The translations under genes were made by a program, and so were the position numbers. From Diadema setosum (lineage: Eukaryota; Echinodermata; Echinoidea; Diadematoida; Diadematidae), in NCBI GenBank assembly GCA_033980235.1, contig CM067070.1, positions 22,998,699-23,062,698 on the forward strand: a DNA stretch of 64,000 nt, read 5' to 3'. How positions within the stretch are numbered: position 1 is the stretch's first letter; each line of letters begins with the position of its first letter. Below the pieces are notes generated by a model. It worked only from the letters and a program-made list of their open reading frames with translations. It ran no database searches and was not told the DNA's origin. This document shows, in pieces, positions 38,901-61,573 of this stretch.

Positions 38901-40330
38901 AGTGCGTCGTAAATGGTTGTGCATCGAAAGGAAATCAGTGCCCTAAATAATTCTGCGTTTGCAGAAATCCAAAATGACGATAATTCTGATAACAAAGAGT
39001 CGCCATCGCCGTAAAGACGTCATTATAGATGATGATAAAATTATACATTGGTAGCTACAATTGTATACCAGAGAAATAATGAGAAAGAAACTTGATAGTA
39101 ATTACTAATGCAATTTCTACGGACGACATCTACCAAGTCTACAGGTTTCGAGAATGAGGGCATATAGGACCAAAACTCAAGAATAATTTAATGTCAATAA
39201 AAAGAATAATTGTGATGATTACCATGAGATGTAACTGACTCATTAGAGTCTCCTATGAAAAATGATTGATGAACCATTACATTTGTTTTTTGGAACACGA
39301 GTTTAAAACAAAAAACAAGCAAACAAATAAACAAAGAACTTTACAACGACACTCCTCTTCAAACGCATGTTCAATGGACATTTATAATGGTATCTTAACA
39401 CTATTCCAATCAAAGTGTGTCCATTGAAAGCACTTTGAATGACGATCCTGGTCGACCAATCAGATGACGACCTTTCTTAGCTCCGCCAAGCTTTGGAAAA
39501 CGCCAATAGAATCTGCACGAAAACTAAAATCAAGTTATTCTTTCGGGTGCGAAAATATGTCTTTTGTAATGTCAGTTGTACGATTTCCATGTTTATCTCC
39601 GAAAGACGAAGTTGCATAGAGCATGCTAATTAATAAGAGACACGTTCACTTCGATGTTGACGTATAGTTATCCACATCACACATAGTTGTCATAAGATAT
39701 GTCAAATATAATCATTGACCGGTGACACCACCTTTTGATTCTCTCTCGTGCGGGGAAAGGGGGCGCCGTTCACTCCGGAATGTTTGCGTATACGTCTTCA
39801 TCGTCCATGTTATTCAATGATATATAATCCTGGAGAGGGAGAAAATGAAGAGACAGAATTAACACATTGTCCCCCTAGGTATATCAACTATCGCATAAAC
39901 CGTTCCCATAACAGCCTAGTAAAACACATAAGCGAAAACTGGTTGCCGATCTCCAAGAATTCTGGCGACTATTATGGACAACATAATAATTAGCGACGAA
40001 ATCCAAACTTTTCGGTCGGAGACTGGTTGCCGACTACCTATTGCTGACCATTTGCGAACCAGTTGACGCTTTACGAACGTATGCAAACAACAACGACAAA
40101 TAATGATCATGATGATGAGTGGGAGACTGCTACCAGAACGGTTTGCAAACTGTTTTTTTTTCACAATTTGTGACAACCAACTACCGACCTGTGATTTCGG
40201 AGGTCGTGGATTTTTTATTATTTTTTTTTTAATGTTTTGCTTACGTGACCAGAGCCTTACCAAATGGCCAAGAGTTAGACAGTACCGTTAGATGATGTTT
40301 GAAAACGTACTGTGATAAATGCAATTTTGC
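35940..40330. other. intergenic, no gene recognised
   Basis: AT-rich sequence between the receptor pair and the kinase gene. A (CA)n lies at 36250-36270 and 38680-38710. At 37590-37620 there is an AAAC-unit run followed by TTTATTGTCAGTACTG, resembling a repeat end. Around 39920-40200 a diverged motif of the type ACTGGTTGCCGA recurs. A C-terminal exon of the kinase gene should lie here or just right of it, but I could not fix one. Confidence 0.4.
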
Positions 40331-40349
40331 AATACCGTTCTTTCTGGGG

Positions 40350-40354
<5 letters not shown>

Positions 40355-40418
<64 letters not shown>

Positions 40419-40435
40419 TGTGTATGTGTGTGTGT
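40355..40435. repeat. (TG)n microsatellite
   Basis: About 40 TG units with few interruptions. Frames reading VCVCVC are artefacts. Confidence 0.95.
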
Positions 40436-40474
40436 TTCATCTCCGGAATTTATGGAATGCTCACACCCCTCACA

Positions 40475-41025
40475 ATACAGTCAAGACTGACTTACTTAGC
40501 GGCCACATGTCTATAGCGGTCACTGAAAAATCCCAACGAGAGAAAAACTGTTACAGACCCTCTGTATAGCAGCCACCTGTCTAACGCGGCCAGCGGCCAC
40601 AATATTGGTTTCCCGCTGAAGATTTTAACCCGTCTATAGCGGCCAAAGAGCCGATAATTCAGTTTCTGCTTTGTAGCCGTGCCAGTCATTCATAGGCATG
40701 CCAACGTTCAGTGATCGCCACCGCTGCATTCATCACTCATTCAGTCATAATAATGCTATAGTGTTAAGCTTTCTTCACGACTGTACACATGCTACAGTGC
40801 AACAATTTCATAAACACCGGCATTGTTCAATGAATGAAACACACGTGTGCATACGTACACACATACATGTACATGTAAGTAAATGTACATGATGTACGTA
40901 TGCATATATGGTACATGTACGCAAATGCACACAAAGTTGAATAACCTCTCTATAGCGGCCACCTGTCTATAGCGGCCACTTTTTCGTCTCCTTTGGATGG
41001 CCGCTATAGACAAGTTTGACTATAA
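40475..41025. mobile_element. inverted-repeat element with TATAGCGGCCAC motifs
   Basis: Left end ATACAGTCAAGACTG and right end CAAGTTTGACTATA are inverted, and CTATAGCGGCCACNTGTCTA words recur at 40513, 40568, 40631, 40950 and 40968, with an inverted one at 41009. About 550 bp, no coding capacity. Confidence 0.65.
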
Positions 41026-41387
41026 TTCATTACCTGATTTTCAATAACTTTCTAAACAAATGATTTCTGATGAACATTATTTACACGTATATCACATGTC
41101 GATCTCCCTTCGACTTAAGTTAACTATGTCTGTTTTAATGTTGTTTAAGAAAAGGGGAATGCTTCTTTTTTCCTCTCTGCAAATTGGTCATGAATAACCA
41201 TTTTGCTATATAATTGACATTTGTGGCTTGTATTATTTGATTAGCGAAACAGTCTGAATTGGGTTTTCTTGCGTAAGTCACTTGAATAAGAAGTTAAATC
41301 GTTATATTTCATGAGTTACTGTCTAGTCGATTTTATAACAAAAACAATAACCCTGAGATGTTTTATAATAAAGTGAAGCAAACTTAC

Positions 41388-50834
<9,447 letters not shown>

Positions 50835-51239
50835 CTTGAAGAGAATGAAAAACAGAGAAAAAAAAAATGACCAATTTAGCAATACAGATTAACGTGGTGA
50901 TAATGTTTATAAAAGTGATGGTAAATATGAAGATGATTACAGTAACGATACAATAACAATAACAACAAAAATATCAATGATGATTACAATAAATAATAGT
51001 AACGATGATACAAAAATATTCCAAAACTTAGGGTAGATAACTGTTGCTAACTCAAGTTAAAGACTTGATGAAGAAGCAAAGTAAAACTGGGAGTCTGCTG
51101 GGAGATTGCATAGAAAAAATGGAATCAGTCATGCGTGCAATACATTTGCCAAACTCAATAGGCGTAATTATAATATCATAACGAATGTGAAAAAAGTGAT
51201 AATGTAGAAACACAAACATGACGCGTTAAATGTTGAAGG

Positions 51240-51960
51240 TCGTGTTTACCTTCGGGAGCAGTGATGAATTTTCAAGATATCACATTTTGATGCATATGTG
51301 TAGGTCTGCTGTATCACAAAACATCCTGCCATATACAATTTTCACAATAAAGCCTAAAATATACGGAGATATTAGTATTTTCTTCAATAAACTATAACTG
51401 TAGTCGGTTTGGTTGGAAACATTTTTTTATTATAACTACTGTTCACATTTTGTGTATTGAACAATACTTGACATTGATCATACGGATTCAAATTTTTACA
51501 GTGGTTGTTTCTATCCCTAACTCACACTTTAGAACTTTTTTAAAGCACTAATGCTGGGTTTTTGTTTAATCTGCAAATGGTAAATTATGCCTTTAACTCA
51601 GGATGACTTTAAGACTTTTGCGTTTGAACATCTATATTCTGGTTACCCTGGGCGCAGAGTTACGAAATATATGGTGATTCGGGATAAGGAATAAGAATGG
51701 TTTTCCAAAGATTCATAACAAATCACAAGGAACAAGGATGATGACATAGCGGCTTCACGTAAGAATGCAGGAATAAGTACTCAAGGAAGCAGAGCAATAG
51801 AAGAAACCGTGCATATGTATAAACTCTACACAGGTGAAGTTGTTAAGCAAGTGGTATGGTAGTGGAAATACATTGGTACATTACTGGAATATGTGAGCCC
51901 CTACGTCATCATCCTTGTTCAGTGTAATTAAATTGTTCTCAGTTGGGGTTTTTCAGAGCA
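51240..51960. mobile_element. family B element (copy 3) next to family C element
   Basis: 51240-51600 matches 56029-56385 closely (GATGCATATGTGTAGGTCTG, GACAGTGGTTGTTTC-like end, GCAAATGGTAAATTATGCC). 51601-51960 is an inverted, diverged copy of the element at 56497-56954, sharing AACAAGGATGATGACATAGC. The two families sit side by side at both loci. Confidence 0.6.
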
Positions 51961-52523
51961 TTGGTTTATCTGCTCAAGGACCACAATGAATTCCACAAAT
52001 CTATATATACATGGCACTATCGATTTGAGTACCGCATGATGTGATATTATGATGAAAATCTTCTTGAATTCCCCTTTGGTGGTTAATCATTTTTGGCCAT
52101 TAATAGATCAATAAAAGTGTAACTATAGACGAATTTAAAGAGGCGATAGTTTGAAGAAAACAAAAACAACAACGCTGTATGCTTGTTGTGCGCACCGTAT
52201 AGATTTAGTGGGCAGACATAAGTTTGGGTTCGACTTGAACATAGACTACTGCCTCTAAAATGGATTTCTCCTATATGACCATCTCAAACAAAACTAAAAT
52301 AATAACTTATAATGAGTGATTAATTTTATGAGAAAAATTTTTTTCTCAACGAAACGGCACTTGTTTCATCATAGCTATCATAAATTGGTCACGGTCAACC
52401 TTTAATCGTAGGCACACGACATCAACATAAACCATGTCGAAACGTCCTATACAATAACATCACACGAGTTTTTATGTATTTGAAAGTTGAGATCAACAAG
52501 GTCGTGTTTTCCGAAATACTTAC

Positions 52524-52548
52524 ATCCTGCTTCCCGACTCGATGCTTC
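52524..52548 (-). CDS. possible 25-nt microexon upstream of pseudokinase
   Basis: Bounded by TTTCTTTCAACAG and GTAAGT, both good splice sites on the pseudokinase strand. The 25 nt can join the juxtamembrane exon in frame only in certain phases, so this remains a candidate. Confidence 0.25.
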
Positions 52549-53524
52549 CTGTTGAAAGAAAAGAGAAAAGAGTTGATATGATTATATGCATGCAATGTAA
52601 GAATAAGAACAACGAAGTATGAACACATTCTTTCGAGTAGCTCTAGGTCTATTTCGGAAATCACTCCCAGGGGACACTTACATTGGAATCCTGTGCAGTT
52701 TAGAGTTTCTTTCTTTTCCCCGTCTTTCTTTTCCCCTTCCTCTTCTGAATGATAGATATCGATTACGAGACTGAACATGCTTGAAAAAAAGCATCCCCCT
52801 TCTTTGTCAGAATGGCGTGCTATTCAACGAAAACCTTTTGAGAAAATGATATAGCAGGACTGCTTTTGTCCACTTTGCATTGACTATGAAACTTCCGATA
52901 ACATTATTAGTTTAAAAAAACACGTTTTTTGTTTTAACTTAATGATTACTGTTTATGATGATGTTGTTTAGTGACGTAATGCGTTCTGAGTGATCCACGT
53001 ATTACAAGCCTTGCATTTAAGTAGACAACTCTTTTTCATATACATTTGATATTCTGTCAACTTTTCAAAGTATGCATTGATGTTCTCAGTTATTCTAGTT
53101 AGGCGTGTTAGTTGTAAATATCATTTTTTTTTTACCTTTACGATTCGCATAGCGTGATGTTTTTTTTTTTTTTTTTCAAATTGATCAAACAATGTGATGG
53201 TGTGATGCATGCTTTGTATTTTGATTTACTTTTTGTTGGCTGGAAAATGATAAATGAAACTGAACTATACTAAACTCATGAGAGTTATCTGTTGAGTCAC
53301 GTAAGAGTGAGCACACAATAAAGACGAAATGGACTTTTGAAATGTCGTCAGTCGTGTGTTTGCTTTCTTACCAAGCCTGTACTGCTTTTGATAGCCCCGG
53401 ATATCATAACTGTTTATTACAAGCCAACAGAAGATTTCTGAGGCCAAGACATATAATATACTACATTGTCTAATTTGCCATTTTCATATCGTTCATGGTG
53501 ACCAATACTGCTATTTATCAGTTT

Positions 53525-53586
53525 TGCTTGGTGGTAAATTTCATCAAGAGATATGTCCGTTTTATTACTATTATTATCATTTTATT

Positions 53587-53650
<64 letters not shown>

Positions 53651-53735
53651 CTATTATTATTATAACCATCATCGTTGTTGTTGTTATTGTTGTTATCGTC
53701 GTCGTCGTTGTTTTTGTTGTTGTTATTGTTGTGTC
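53525..53735. repeat. (ATT)n and (GTT)n microsatellite
   Basis: (TTA)n at about 53590-53665, passing into GTT and GTC units to 53735. Open frames in it are artefacts. Confidence 0.92.
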
Positions 53736-56028
53736 GCTGTTCATGTTCGTTGAAGGTACTCTGCTTCCCTCAGCTCCGAAGATTTTTTGCAGATATCAGC
53801 TGTTTGTTGGTTGTTTTTTTTTTGTGTGTGTGTATGTGTGTGTTTGATCATTATTTATCGGAATTTCATCCATGCGCTTTACGAGAGAAGTGAATGGAAT
53901 CTTTTTACTGGACTAGTGCATAGCTTCTCCTACGCAAGGAATCGACGGCTTTGAGTTTCCCTCGACAGACTTCATTAGCAGCAAGGATAAATGCTTTGTC
54001 AAAGGCATGACAGTTCACTGACAGGCAGGAACTCGACCTGTGCATGGAACTTTGCGATATTATCCACTCATATTAAGACGATGATATAAAAAAAAAAACC
54101 AACGCATTACCTGGTATTAGAAATGCGAAATTCTTCTGTCAATAGGAAAACACATTCAAATCACTGACATCAGTGTATATGGGTGGCGGCACTGACTAAT
54201 CCTTGTGACAAGCATATTTTTGTCCCTGTGATATAATTCCGTTTCCGTCTTTTTTTTTTCTAAAAAAGAAACCAGCGAACAAACAACAACGATAACAACA
54301 ACAGCAACAAACGAACAAAACAACTCCTTTGCCGTCTTACTCATCTCTATTCACAAAGTCTGATTATAGCCTTCGTTTGTCTGGTTGATCTTTATGACGT
54401 CATACCATTGACGGCACACGTCATAGTATTTTACGGTGCTTAATTCCTGAGAATGCTTCGATTGTTGTCTGGCTTCAAAGAGATGTTCCAAATCGTGAAA
54501 AGGTGAAGGGGGGGGGGGTCGGGGTGGGATGGGGTAAACAGGAAAAAAGGGGAGGGACTTATTTGATACAGCGATATTCAGCTAAATGTTTAACCTCAAA
54601 TGGACGAATATGGAGAAATAAAAAGGACAGAATTACAGAAGTTCATCAACATAGGAACATGGTCAGAAAACAAGAAAGTAATATGCCTTCGGAATTCAGA
54701 GTTTCACGTGTTTCTATTAAAGGCCAAGTTGGTGATTTAATGATGTCCTAAATTCACCATCCTTTCCGTTGCTTTGTGCGCAAAGATATCATAAAAGTCA
54801 TGTTTCAGTTTCAGTAAGTTTTATTTCTCCACTTGTATATTATATAAAAAAAATAAGTATGACAACATCAAACATATTATTTACAAGTCATGAAAATATA
54901 AACAAGAGTTCACATTACAAATATATAATCATGAAAAGTATATATTACATAGTTGGCAAATGCAATTTTTCTCCCTAAACATGCTAAAAGTCTTTCTTAC
55001 CAGAATATTACTACACACTAATTCCATACAAACGATGCAAGCTTTTCTATCTGATTTAATGTCAGTAGATAGGAGCAATGTTATTGAGTGAATTAGATTT
55101 GTTTGCAGGTCTGTGGGAGATCTATAACAATCATCATGCCATCTAATTTGTATGTATGGTTGCATGGTTACAATGTTACTCAGTCCCGGAAACCAAAGTA
55201 AACTGTAATATTCCATTGGTTTCCTATTGTACGGGCTCCTTGATATATAATGGAACCACGCCCATTTTTAGGCTCTTTCATTTTCATTCTGTTTATCGCA
55301 ACCAACTTGAATATGGTGCGGAAATGCATGTTTATATAGGTAAAAGGAAACTGTCCCCTCGCAGCGTACATTGCATGTCAATCTGACATAAATAATGTTG
55401 TGGTTTGTGTTTTGTTTGTTTGTTTGTTGTTTTTTTTTTTTGCAAAAATCGCCGGCACTTTAAAGCAAAGAATCAAAAGAATACCATATCTGCCATACAA
55501 GAACAGATATGCGACATATTATTATGCGTTTGCTTGTGATGATTGTCTCCTGTATTTCTGTTATATTATTTAGAGTTCTTTAGTTTGTCTTTTAAACAGC
55601 AGGTACATGATGTGATTCTTATAAGTTTGCAGTTGCATAAAATAACACCTACTCGTCTTCAATTTGTGCTATCATGGAATAATGTTGCAAACTGGATTAA
55701 TCACCTGTTTCAACTGTTAGATTCAAATAATATTTTTTTCTCTCTCTTTTTATTTTTTATGCAACCATAAAACAAACAAAGCACACAATATAAACAATGT
55801 ACAAATGTCCAGCCTATAGCATTAAAAAGGGTTCAGTAAACAAGTCACATTAAACTATCTGCCATAATGGAATAACACAAGAAGATGGATGTCTAGATTC
55901 AAATAATATTGTGCTCAATAGATTGTTTAATCTACTTTGTGTTACAGTTATGTATGAACATGAAATGCAGAAGTAAAATCAATCAGTCAATCGATCATTG
56001 AACACCTTCATAATAGAAACAACTCTTA

Positions 56029-56385
56029 AAGGTCCAGTTACCTTTGGGAGCAGTGATTTCAAAAATGTTCAAGATATCACATTTGATGCATATGTGTAGG
56101 TCTGTTGTATCATAAAACATCCTACCATATGAAATATTTGCAATAAAACCTAAAATATAAGGAAATATCAGGGTTTTTCTCAATAAACCGTAACTGTATA
56201 CGGTTTAGTCTGGAAACATTTTTATTATAACTATTGTTCACATTTCGTGTATTTAACAACACTTAACATTGATTATACGGATTCAAATTTTGACAGTGGT
56301 TGTTTCTATCCCTAACTCACATTTTAAAACTATTTTAAAGCACTAATGCTTTCATCTGCAAATGGTAAATTATGCCTTTAACATA
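56029..56385. mobile_element. inverted-repeat element family B, copy 4
   Basis: Begins TTAAAGGTCCAGTTACC and ends GGTAAATTATGCCTTTAAC, short inverted ends. The inner sequence matches 51240-51600. Confidence 0.65.
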
Positions 56386-56496
56386 CACAATTCTTGGTAA
56401 ACTCAAAAACTGAATGAATATTGCATATGTTGGGTCTCTGTCACATTCCTTATTCGTACATGTTTGTCTCGAATGAGAAGCAACACACCGATAATG

Positions 56497-56954
56497 TTTA
56501 AAGGGGAAGTTCAGACGATTTTCGTAATTTAACATCATATAGTACATATAAATTCATAATTGACAGCTCCACGTTTAGACTTGTGGAATTATATTGTGGT
56601 CGTTGAGCAGAGAAACGAATACTCTGAAAAAACAAACAAACAACAATATCAAATTACACTGAGCAAGGATGATGACATAGCGGCCTCACCAAAAGAATGC
56701 TTGAGTGGGGGACTAGCCATATGAGAATGTATGAGTATAGAGGAGGTCGCCATGTGTAGAATTTAAGGATGCTTTCTTCTTTTGTTCTGCTTCCTTGAGC
56801 CCCCTGCTATGTCATTATCTTTGTTCATTGTGATTTGTTATAAAATTTTGAAAACAAAATCTTACTCCTCATCCCAATCACTATAAATCCTGAACCTGTA
56901 CCCATTAAGTGTTCAAATGTAAAAGTCTAAATATCATCCGAAGTTCTCCTTTAA
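56497..56954. mobile_element. inverted-repeat element family C, copy 1
   Basis: Ends TTTAAAGGGGAAGTTCAGA and its complement ending CGAAGTTCTCCTTTAA. The inner part shares CACTGAGCAAGGATGATGAC and TTCTTTTGTTCTGCTTCC with 63501-63783 and 51601-51960. Non-coding. Confidence 0.7.
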
Positions 56955-58034
56955 GCGATTCACGGCGATTAAACGACGCTGGCTGGACATCATAAGTATT
57001 ACCTGATGTTAGCGGAGGTTCATTTGAATTCCAACATTAGTGAAATAACTAGGCAATATATTTTTGCTGTTGTTGTATCAGTTTGCCAGGACAAATTAAT
57101 GTGAAAAAACAGGAAATGTGGAACCATTACTCGCGTGGTTCCCCTTGACAACATTCGAGCTCTCGGAAGCGAAAATGGACGTTCTTGACTGTTCTTATAG
57201 CATACTCTCCGTTACTATGATAACACCACTACCCAATTTCCACAGCGAAATCACACGCCAGGCGATGTTGCCATAGTTTGATAGTGTACGTGTAGAGCTT
57301 TCTTGTCGAAAAACGAATGCCAGGGGCGGATACTACAGCTTTTTGCTCGTTAGAGGGGAGGGGGGGGGGGTGCATGACCCAATGACGACGGGGCATGACA
57401 AGAAAAAAAGGAAATGATTGACAAAAAAAAAAAAGGTCTTAACATTTTTTTTTTTTTTTTTTTTTTTTGCCGTTGGGCTGAGCCTGAGGCAGAGTGTTTG
57501 GAACATACTATGCACATATATTATTATTATTTTTTAATGCACATTGCATTTTAACTTGACAGCCAAAGGGGGGGGGGGGGGTTAAACCCCCTCACATCCC
57601 CCTCCCCTTCGTAGATCCGCCACTGAATGTGCATCATGCATCAAGGTGACATCAGACTTGAAAGTTGAGAACTAATCTATCATCCTGACTTTTATCTGCC
57701 GTTGCGGTTTCGCCTCTTCAAAGAGCAATTTGATAATGCTAACTGAATGGATAGAGGGAAATTAAACAAGCAATCCTAACCGCACTAATTAAGGGTGAGA
57801 AGTATAGGCCAATAAAGTTTCACATTTCTTTTTTTACGACACAGTGATACTGGTATACTAAAAGCAATGCGCATATGAGATGTCTTGATTGAGGTGATGT
57901 GACACCAATCATTAGTCTCCTCCTCCTAAGTTATAAGGAAATTTGTGAAGAAATGTCCTTTTTCGACATGGAATCAAAAGGAAAAGAAGTTGTATTCTTT
58001 GAATGTGTGAGTCTGAACGTATGCGCACGCGCGG

Positions 58035-58115
<81 letters not shown>

Positions 58116-58269
58116 TACGTTGCTATTTCTAGTATACCAAGCAGGAGGAGGGTTGTAGCCGTTGATACACCCAAACCGCGACTTTGAGTGCAACTGTGTC
58201 CACTATCCAATTGAGAAGATTTTGAGAGTTGAAAACATCATCACCTAAAACCGAAGGGTCACAACTTGT

Positions 58270-59850
58270 TTGTTTTTGTTTTGTTTGTTTTTTATTGTTC
58301 CATATTCCACATTTCAACAAATACATAAAACATAAACATCACAATACAAAAGCCTGGATGAATTGTCACGTACAGCTCATAAGACAATAAAACATGTGAA
58401 ATATGAGGAATCTACATAGAAGCATTGCTTGTAGGGTGTAGATTCCAAGATGCGGATGTGAGATTATTTCTTACTTGGGTATGTAATTAAAGGAATGACA
58501 ATCTCTGAATTGGAGAAATATAAACGCCAAAAAGTAAAAAGAAAAAGAAAAAAGAAAACAATGAAAACAATGTCCGCGGCACAGACTTCTTGAGTGTCGC
58601 GTGATCACCCGAGCGAGGTACAAGTCAGATGCAGTGTACAATAGCAGAGATACCAAATGTGTACAAAGGAAGTTCAGGAGATAATACAGAAATCACGAGC
58701 GAGGCACATGTTACATAATCGATAATGTCAGTAATGTGAAGTATGAACAGAGAATATCGAGGAGGATTGAAGAATAGCTATAGATATGAATTCAGAAAAA
58801 CTAGTTTAAGTTTATGTTTAAATGAATAAAGAGACTGAGATTGGATTATTTCTCTATCCAACTCATTCCAAAATTTAGGTCCTGTAGTGGTTATTGTTTT
58901 TAAAGCAGATACGGTTCGTGCAGGAGAAAGATGAAAAGAATCTTTTTGTCTAGTAGGGTAAGAATGAACTTCAATATTTTTGACAAACATCGAAGAAAAC
59001 ACATCAGGGAGACCACCTGAGTTTAATTGATATATAAATGACCCGATATTAAAATGCTATAAATCCTGGATCTTAAGTGTTCTACTGGAAAAGAATAAGA
59101 CATTAGTGTGTTCGAAAAATGTGGCGAAGTTAATTATCCGTATAGCTCTTTTCTGTATCAATAATAAAGAATTAAGTCTAGTTGTACAGCAGTTTCCCCA
59201 TGCCAGGATTCCATAACCTATATAAGGCAAAAATAGAGTAGAATACAATGAATGCAGAACATGTTTAAGAAAAAACTGTTTTAACTTATACATAACACCT
59301 ACATTTTTTGATAATAATTTACGCAAAGAATCAACATGAACTTTCCATGTCAACTTACAATCAATATAGAGACCAAGGAATTTTATATATTCCACCTGGT
59401 TCAATTCTACGTCGTTTACAACCAACTTACCCGGTAAAATATTGATTATATTGCTAAAAACCATAAATTTTGTCTTGGTCAAATTCAATTACAATTTATT
59501 ATCCTGAATCCACTTAGATACTGATTTTAATTCAGTATTTACGGTATTCAGTAAAACATGAGGGTTTCGATTTGAATAAAAAAAAAACTGGTGTCATCGG
59601 CAAAAAGTAGAAAATAGAGCAGAGAGGACGAACTGCGAAAGTCATTCATATAAAGAATAAACAATAAAGGACCTAAAAGGGATCCTTGCGGTACCCCACA
59701 AGTTATAGGCTGTGAACTGGACACATGGCCATTCAAACTAACAAATTGAGTTCTTCCAGTAAGGTAACTTCTAAACCACTCCAAGGCCCTCCCACGAATC
59801 CCATCAACTACGTGGATACGATCAATATTATTATTATTCATTTGAACTCA
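58270..59850 (-). mobile_element. non-LTR retrotransposon, 5' truncated
   Basis: On the - strand reading leftward from 59841: [39 protein letters not shown], then the catalytic [10 protein letters not shown], thumb region YIKFLGLYIDCKLTW, YGILAWGNC, IQKRAIRIINFA, and the C-terminal VHSYPTRQKDSFHL with KFWNELD. Frameshifts or stops separate these blocks. The 3' end is an AAACAAA-type tail near 58270-58290. The C-terminal block resembles the copy at 21123-22745. The endonuclease part is absent. Confidence 0.8.
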
Positions 59851-61180
59851 ATAATTTCCATCATTTTCTCAGTTTATGGCCAGACTTTTCAATTGTATTC
59901 ATTTCCATCAACAAAAAGTAGCATATGATGCAAAGTATGTATTTTGTTAATTCATGTTATTGAGCAATTTGAAAAAAAAATACAAATCATGAAATATGAT
60001 ACAAAATAATTGTTTTATTTCATTGCAAAACATGGGGGGAATAATGCACACTTTGCAATAGAAGCCTAGAATATAATATAGAGCGATGGAAAAGAATGAT
60101 CTACTTAAAGCAAAGCTTGCAAAACGTAGATCATTCGAAATAGCAACAATAACAAATAACGTATACATATCAAAACTAATATTATCCGTTAAAGCACTTT
60201 AAATTTACAACATAATGATACTAATGATATAGATATACCGCAGTAAGACATATCTGAGACTTCTACAATTGTGAGCATGTGACTTTCCTCCTGAACATGG
60301 TGCGACGCTGCCCATTAAAATCTTCAAGCACATTTCAAATTGACGTTAAGCTTCGGGACAGCTCACTGTGGAACTGACACGAAACCGAAAACTACTGAAG
60401 TCATCAACGAAAAGCGATAAATTTCTTGCCGGTCAAGAGAGCGTGAGAATGTGGAATAAAAAATGGCGGACCGCTCGTGACCTCTGTTTCGATTTTGATT
60501 GTTTTGTATTTGTTTGTTTGATTTTTAGGGGAAATTTCTTCAACTAAAATACACGTATACATTGAGCGAATACATCAAGATTCTAAGAGCCGATCAAGTG
60601 ACCCCTTGATGAAATTCGGACAATTTTTTTTTCCCAAGAGATTTTAAATGTTTTTGTGAACTGCCTTTATAATAATCCTCTTTATATACTATTCTACCAC
60701 TGTAACATCGCGAATTGTAGAAACCTTCAGTTTGTCGGAAAGAACACACAAACAAATATTTCTTGCTTTTTGTTTAATCAATTTGTGTTTCTTGTTACTG
60801 GAGCAGAAATGTAGAAGTGTAAGTGAAAGGGAACAATATTTGTCATGTTTGGGGATATTGATATATCCGGCTTTTTTTTTTCTTAACCAGTATTCCCTTG
60901 GATATTGTGCCATTTGCAATATCAATACTGAAGAGAATAATTACGCTTTTCCTGTCTTGATATGAGTCACGTTTTAATCGACACTTGTCTGGTTTCTTCC
61001 ACTGTTTTCATATCTCTTTCAGGTAAGGATAACTTTCAAGATCGTTTATGTCATTTATAGTGTGTTCGTTGACACTTGATTTTTTTTTTTAGTGTGTACA
61101 CAGTATCACACTAGATGTCAAGCTAATAACTATACGCAGCAAGATCCCGCAATAATCAGTTGTTTATATTGACATTGACC
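59851..61180. other. intergenic, no gene recognised
   Basis: AT-rich sequence without recognisable repeat family or exon. Confidence 0.4.
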
Positions 61181-61573
61181 GTTTAAAGGGCTGGTACAGT
61201 ATCGGTGGAGATGAGAATTGGGCTTTTAACTTTTTGCGAGATACCAAGAAAGCACTTATGATATAGTTCAGAGCATACCATTTCAAGAGGAATTCAAAGT
61301 TTATTTGATGAAAATCGGGTTTGGAATGACTGAAATATCCAAAAACAAAGTAAAACAAAGCGATCTAAATAAAGTGTGGGTCCCACAATTTATTAGAATC
61401 GCTCTTTTTTGGATATCTCAGCCATTTCAAAACCAATTTTCATCAAATAAACGTTGAATTCCTCGTAGAATTGCATGCTCTTTCATATTTCATAAGAAGT
61501 TTCTCATTATCTCACCAAAAATAGTAAGAAACCTGAAATTAGGTCTCAACCAGAACTATACGATCCCTTTAAC
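61181..61573. mobile_element. foldback element, long inverted arms
   Basis: Left end GTTTAAAGGGCTGGTACAGT, right end TATACGATCCCTTTAAC. The arms carry TTTGATGAAAATCGGGTTTG and its inverted equivalent CAAAACCAATTTTCATCAAA, separated by GTGTGGGTCCCACA. About 390 bp, non-coding. Confidence 0.65.

Larger units (their letters stand above)
52780..58269. other. intergenic, no gene recognised
   Basis: Contains the (ATT)n run above, a G run near 54508, and at 54795-54830 a TTTCAGTTTCAGTAAGTTTTA segment that resembles a LINE 3' end. Elements at 56029-56954 are listed apart. G and A/T homopolymers occur at 57360-57470 and 57570-57580, (AT)n/(TG)n at 58038-58112. I found no splice-supported coding exon for a kinase ectodomain here. 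Confidence 0.4.

Noticed and set aside
52640..52690. GATTCCAAT between CAG and GTAAGT on the - strand (9-nt exon)
   Set aside because: No pyrimidine tract upstream of the AG; too short to trust.
53524..53847. Leucine-rich 107-codon frame
   Set aside because: Product of the (ATT)n microsatellite.
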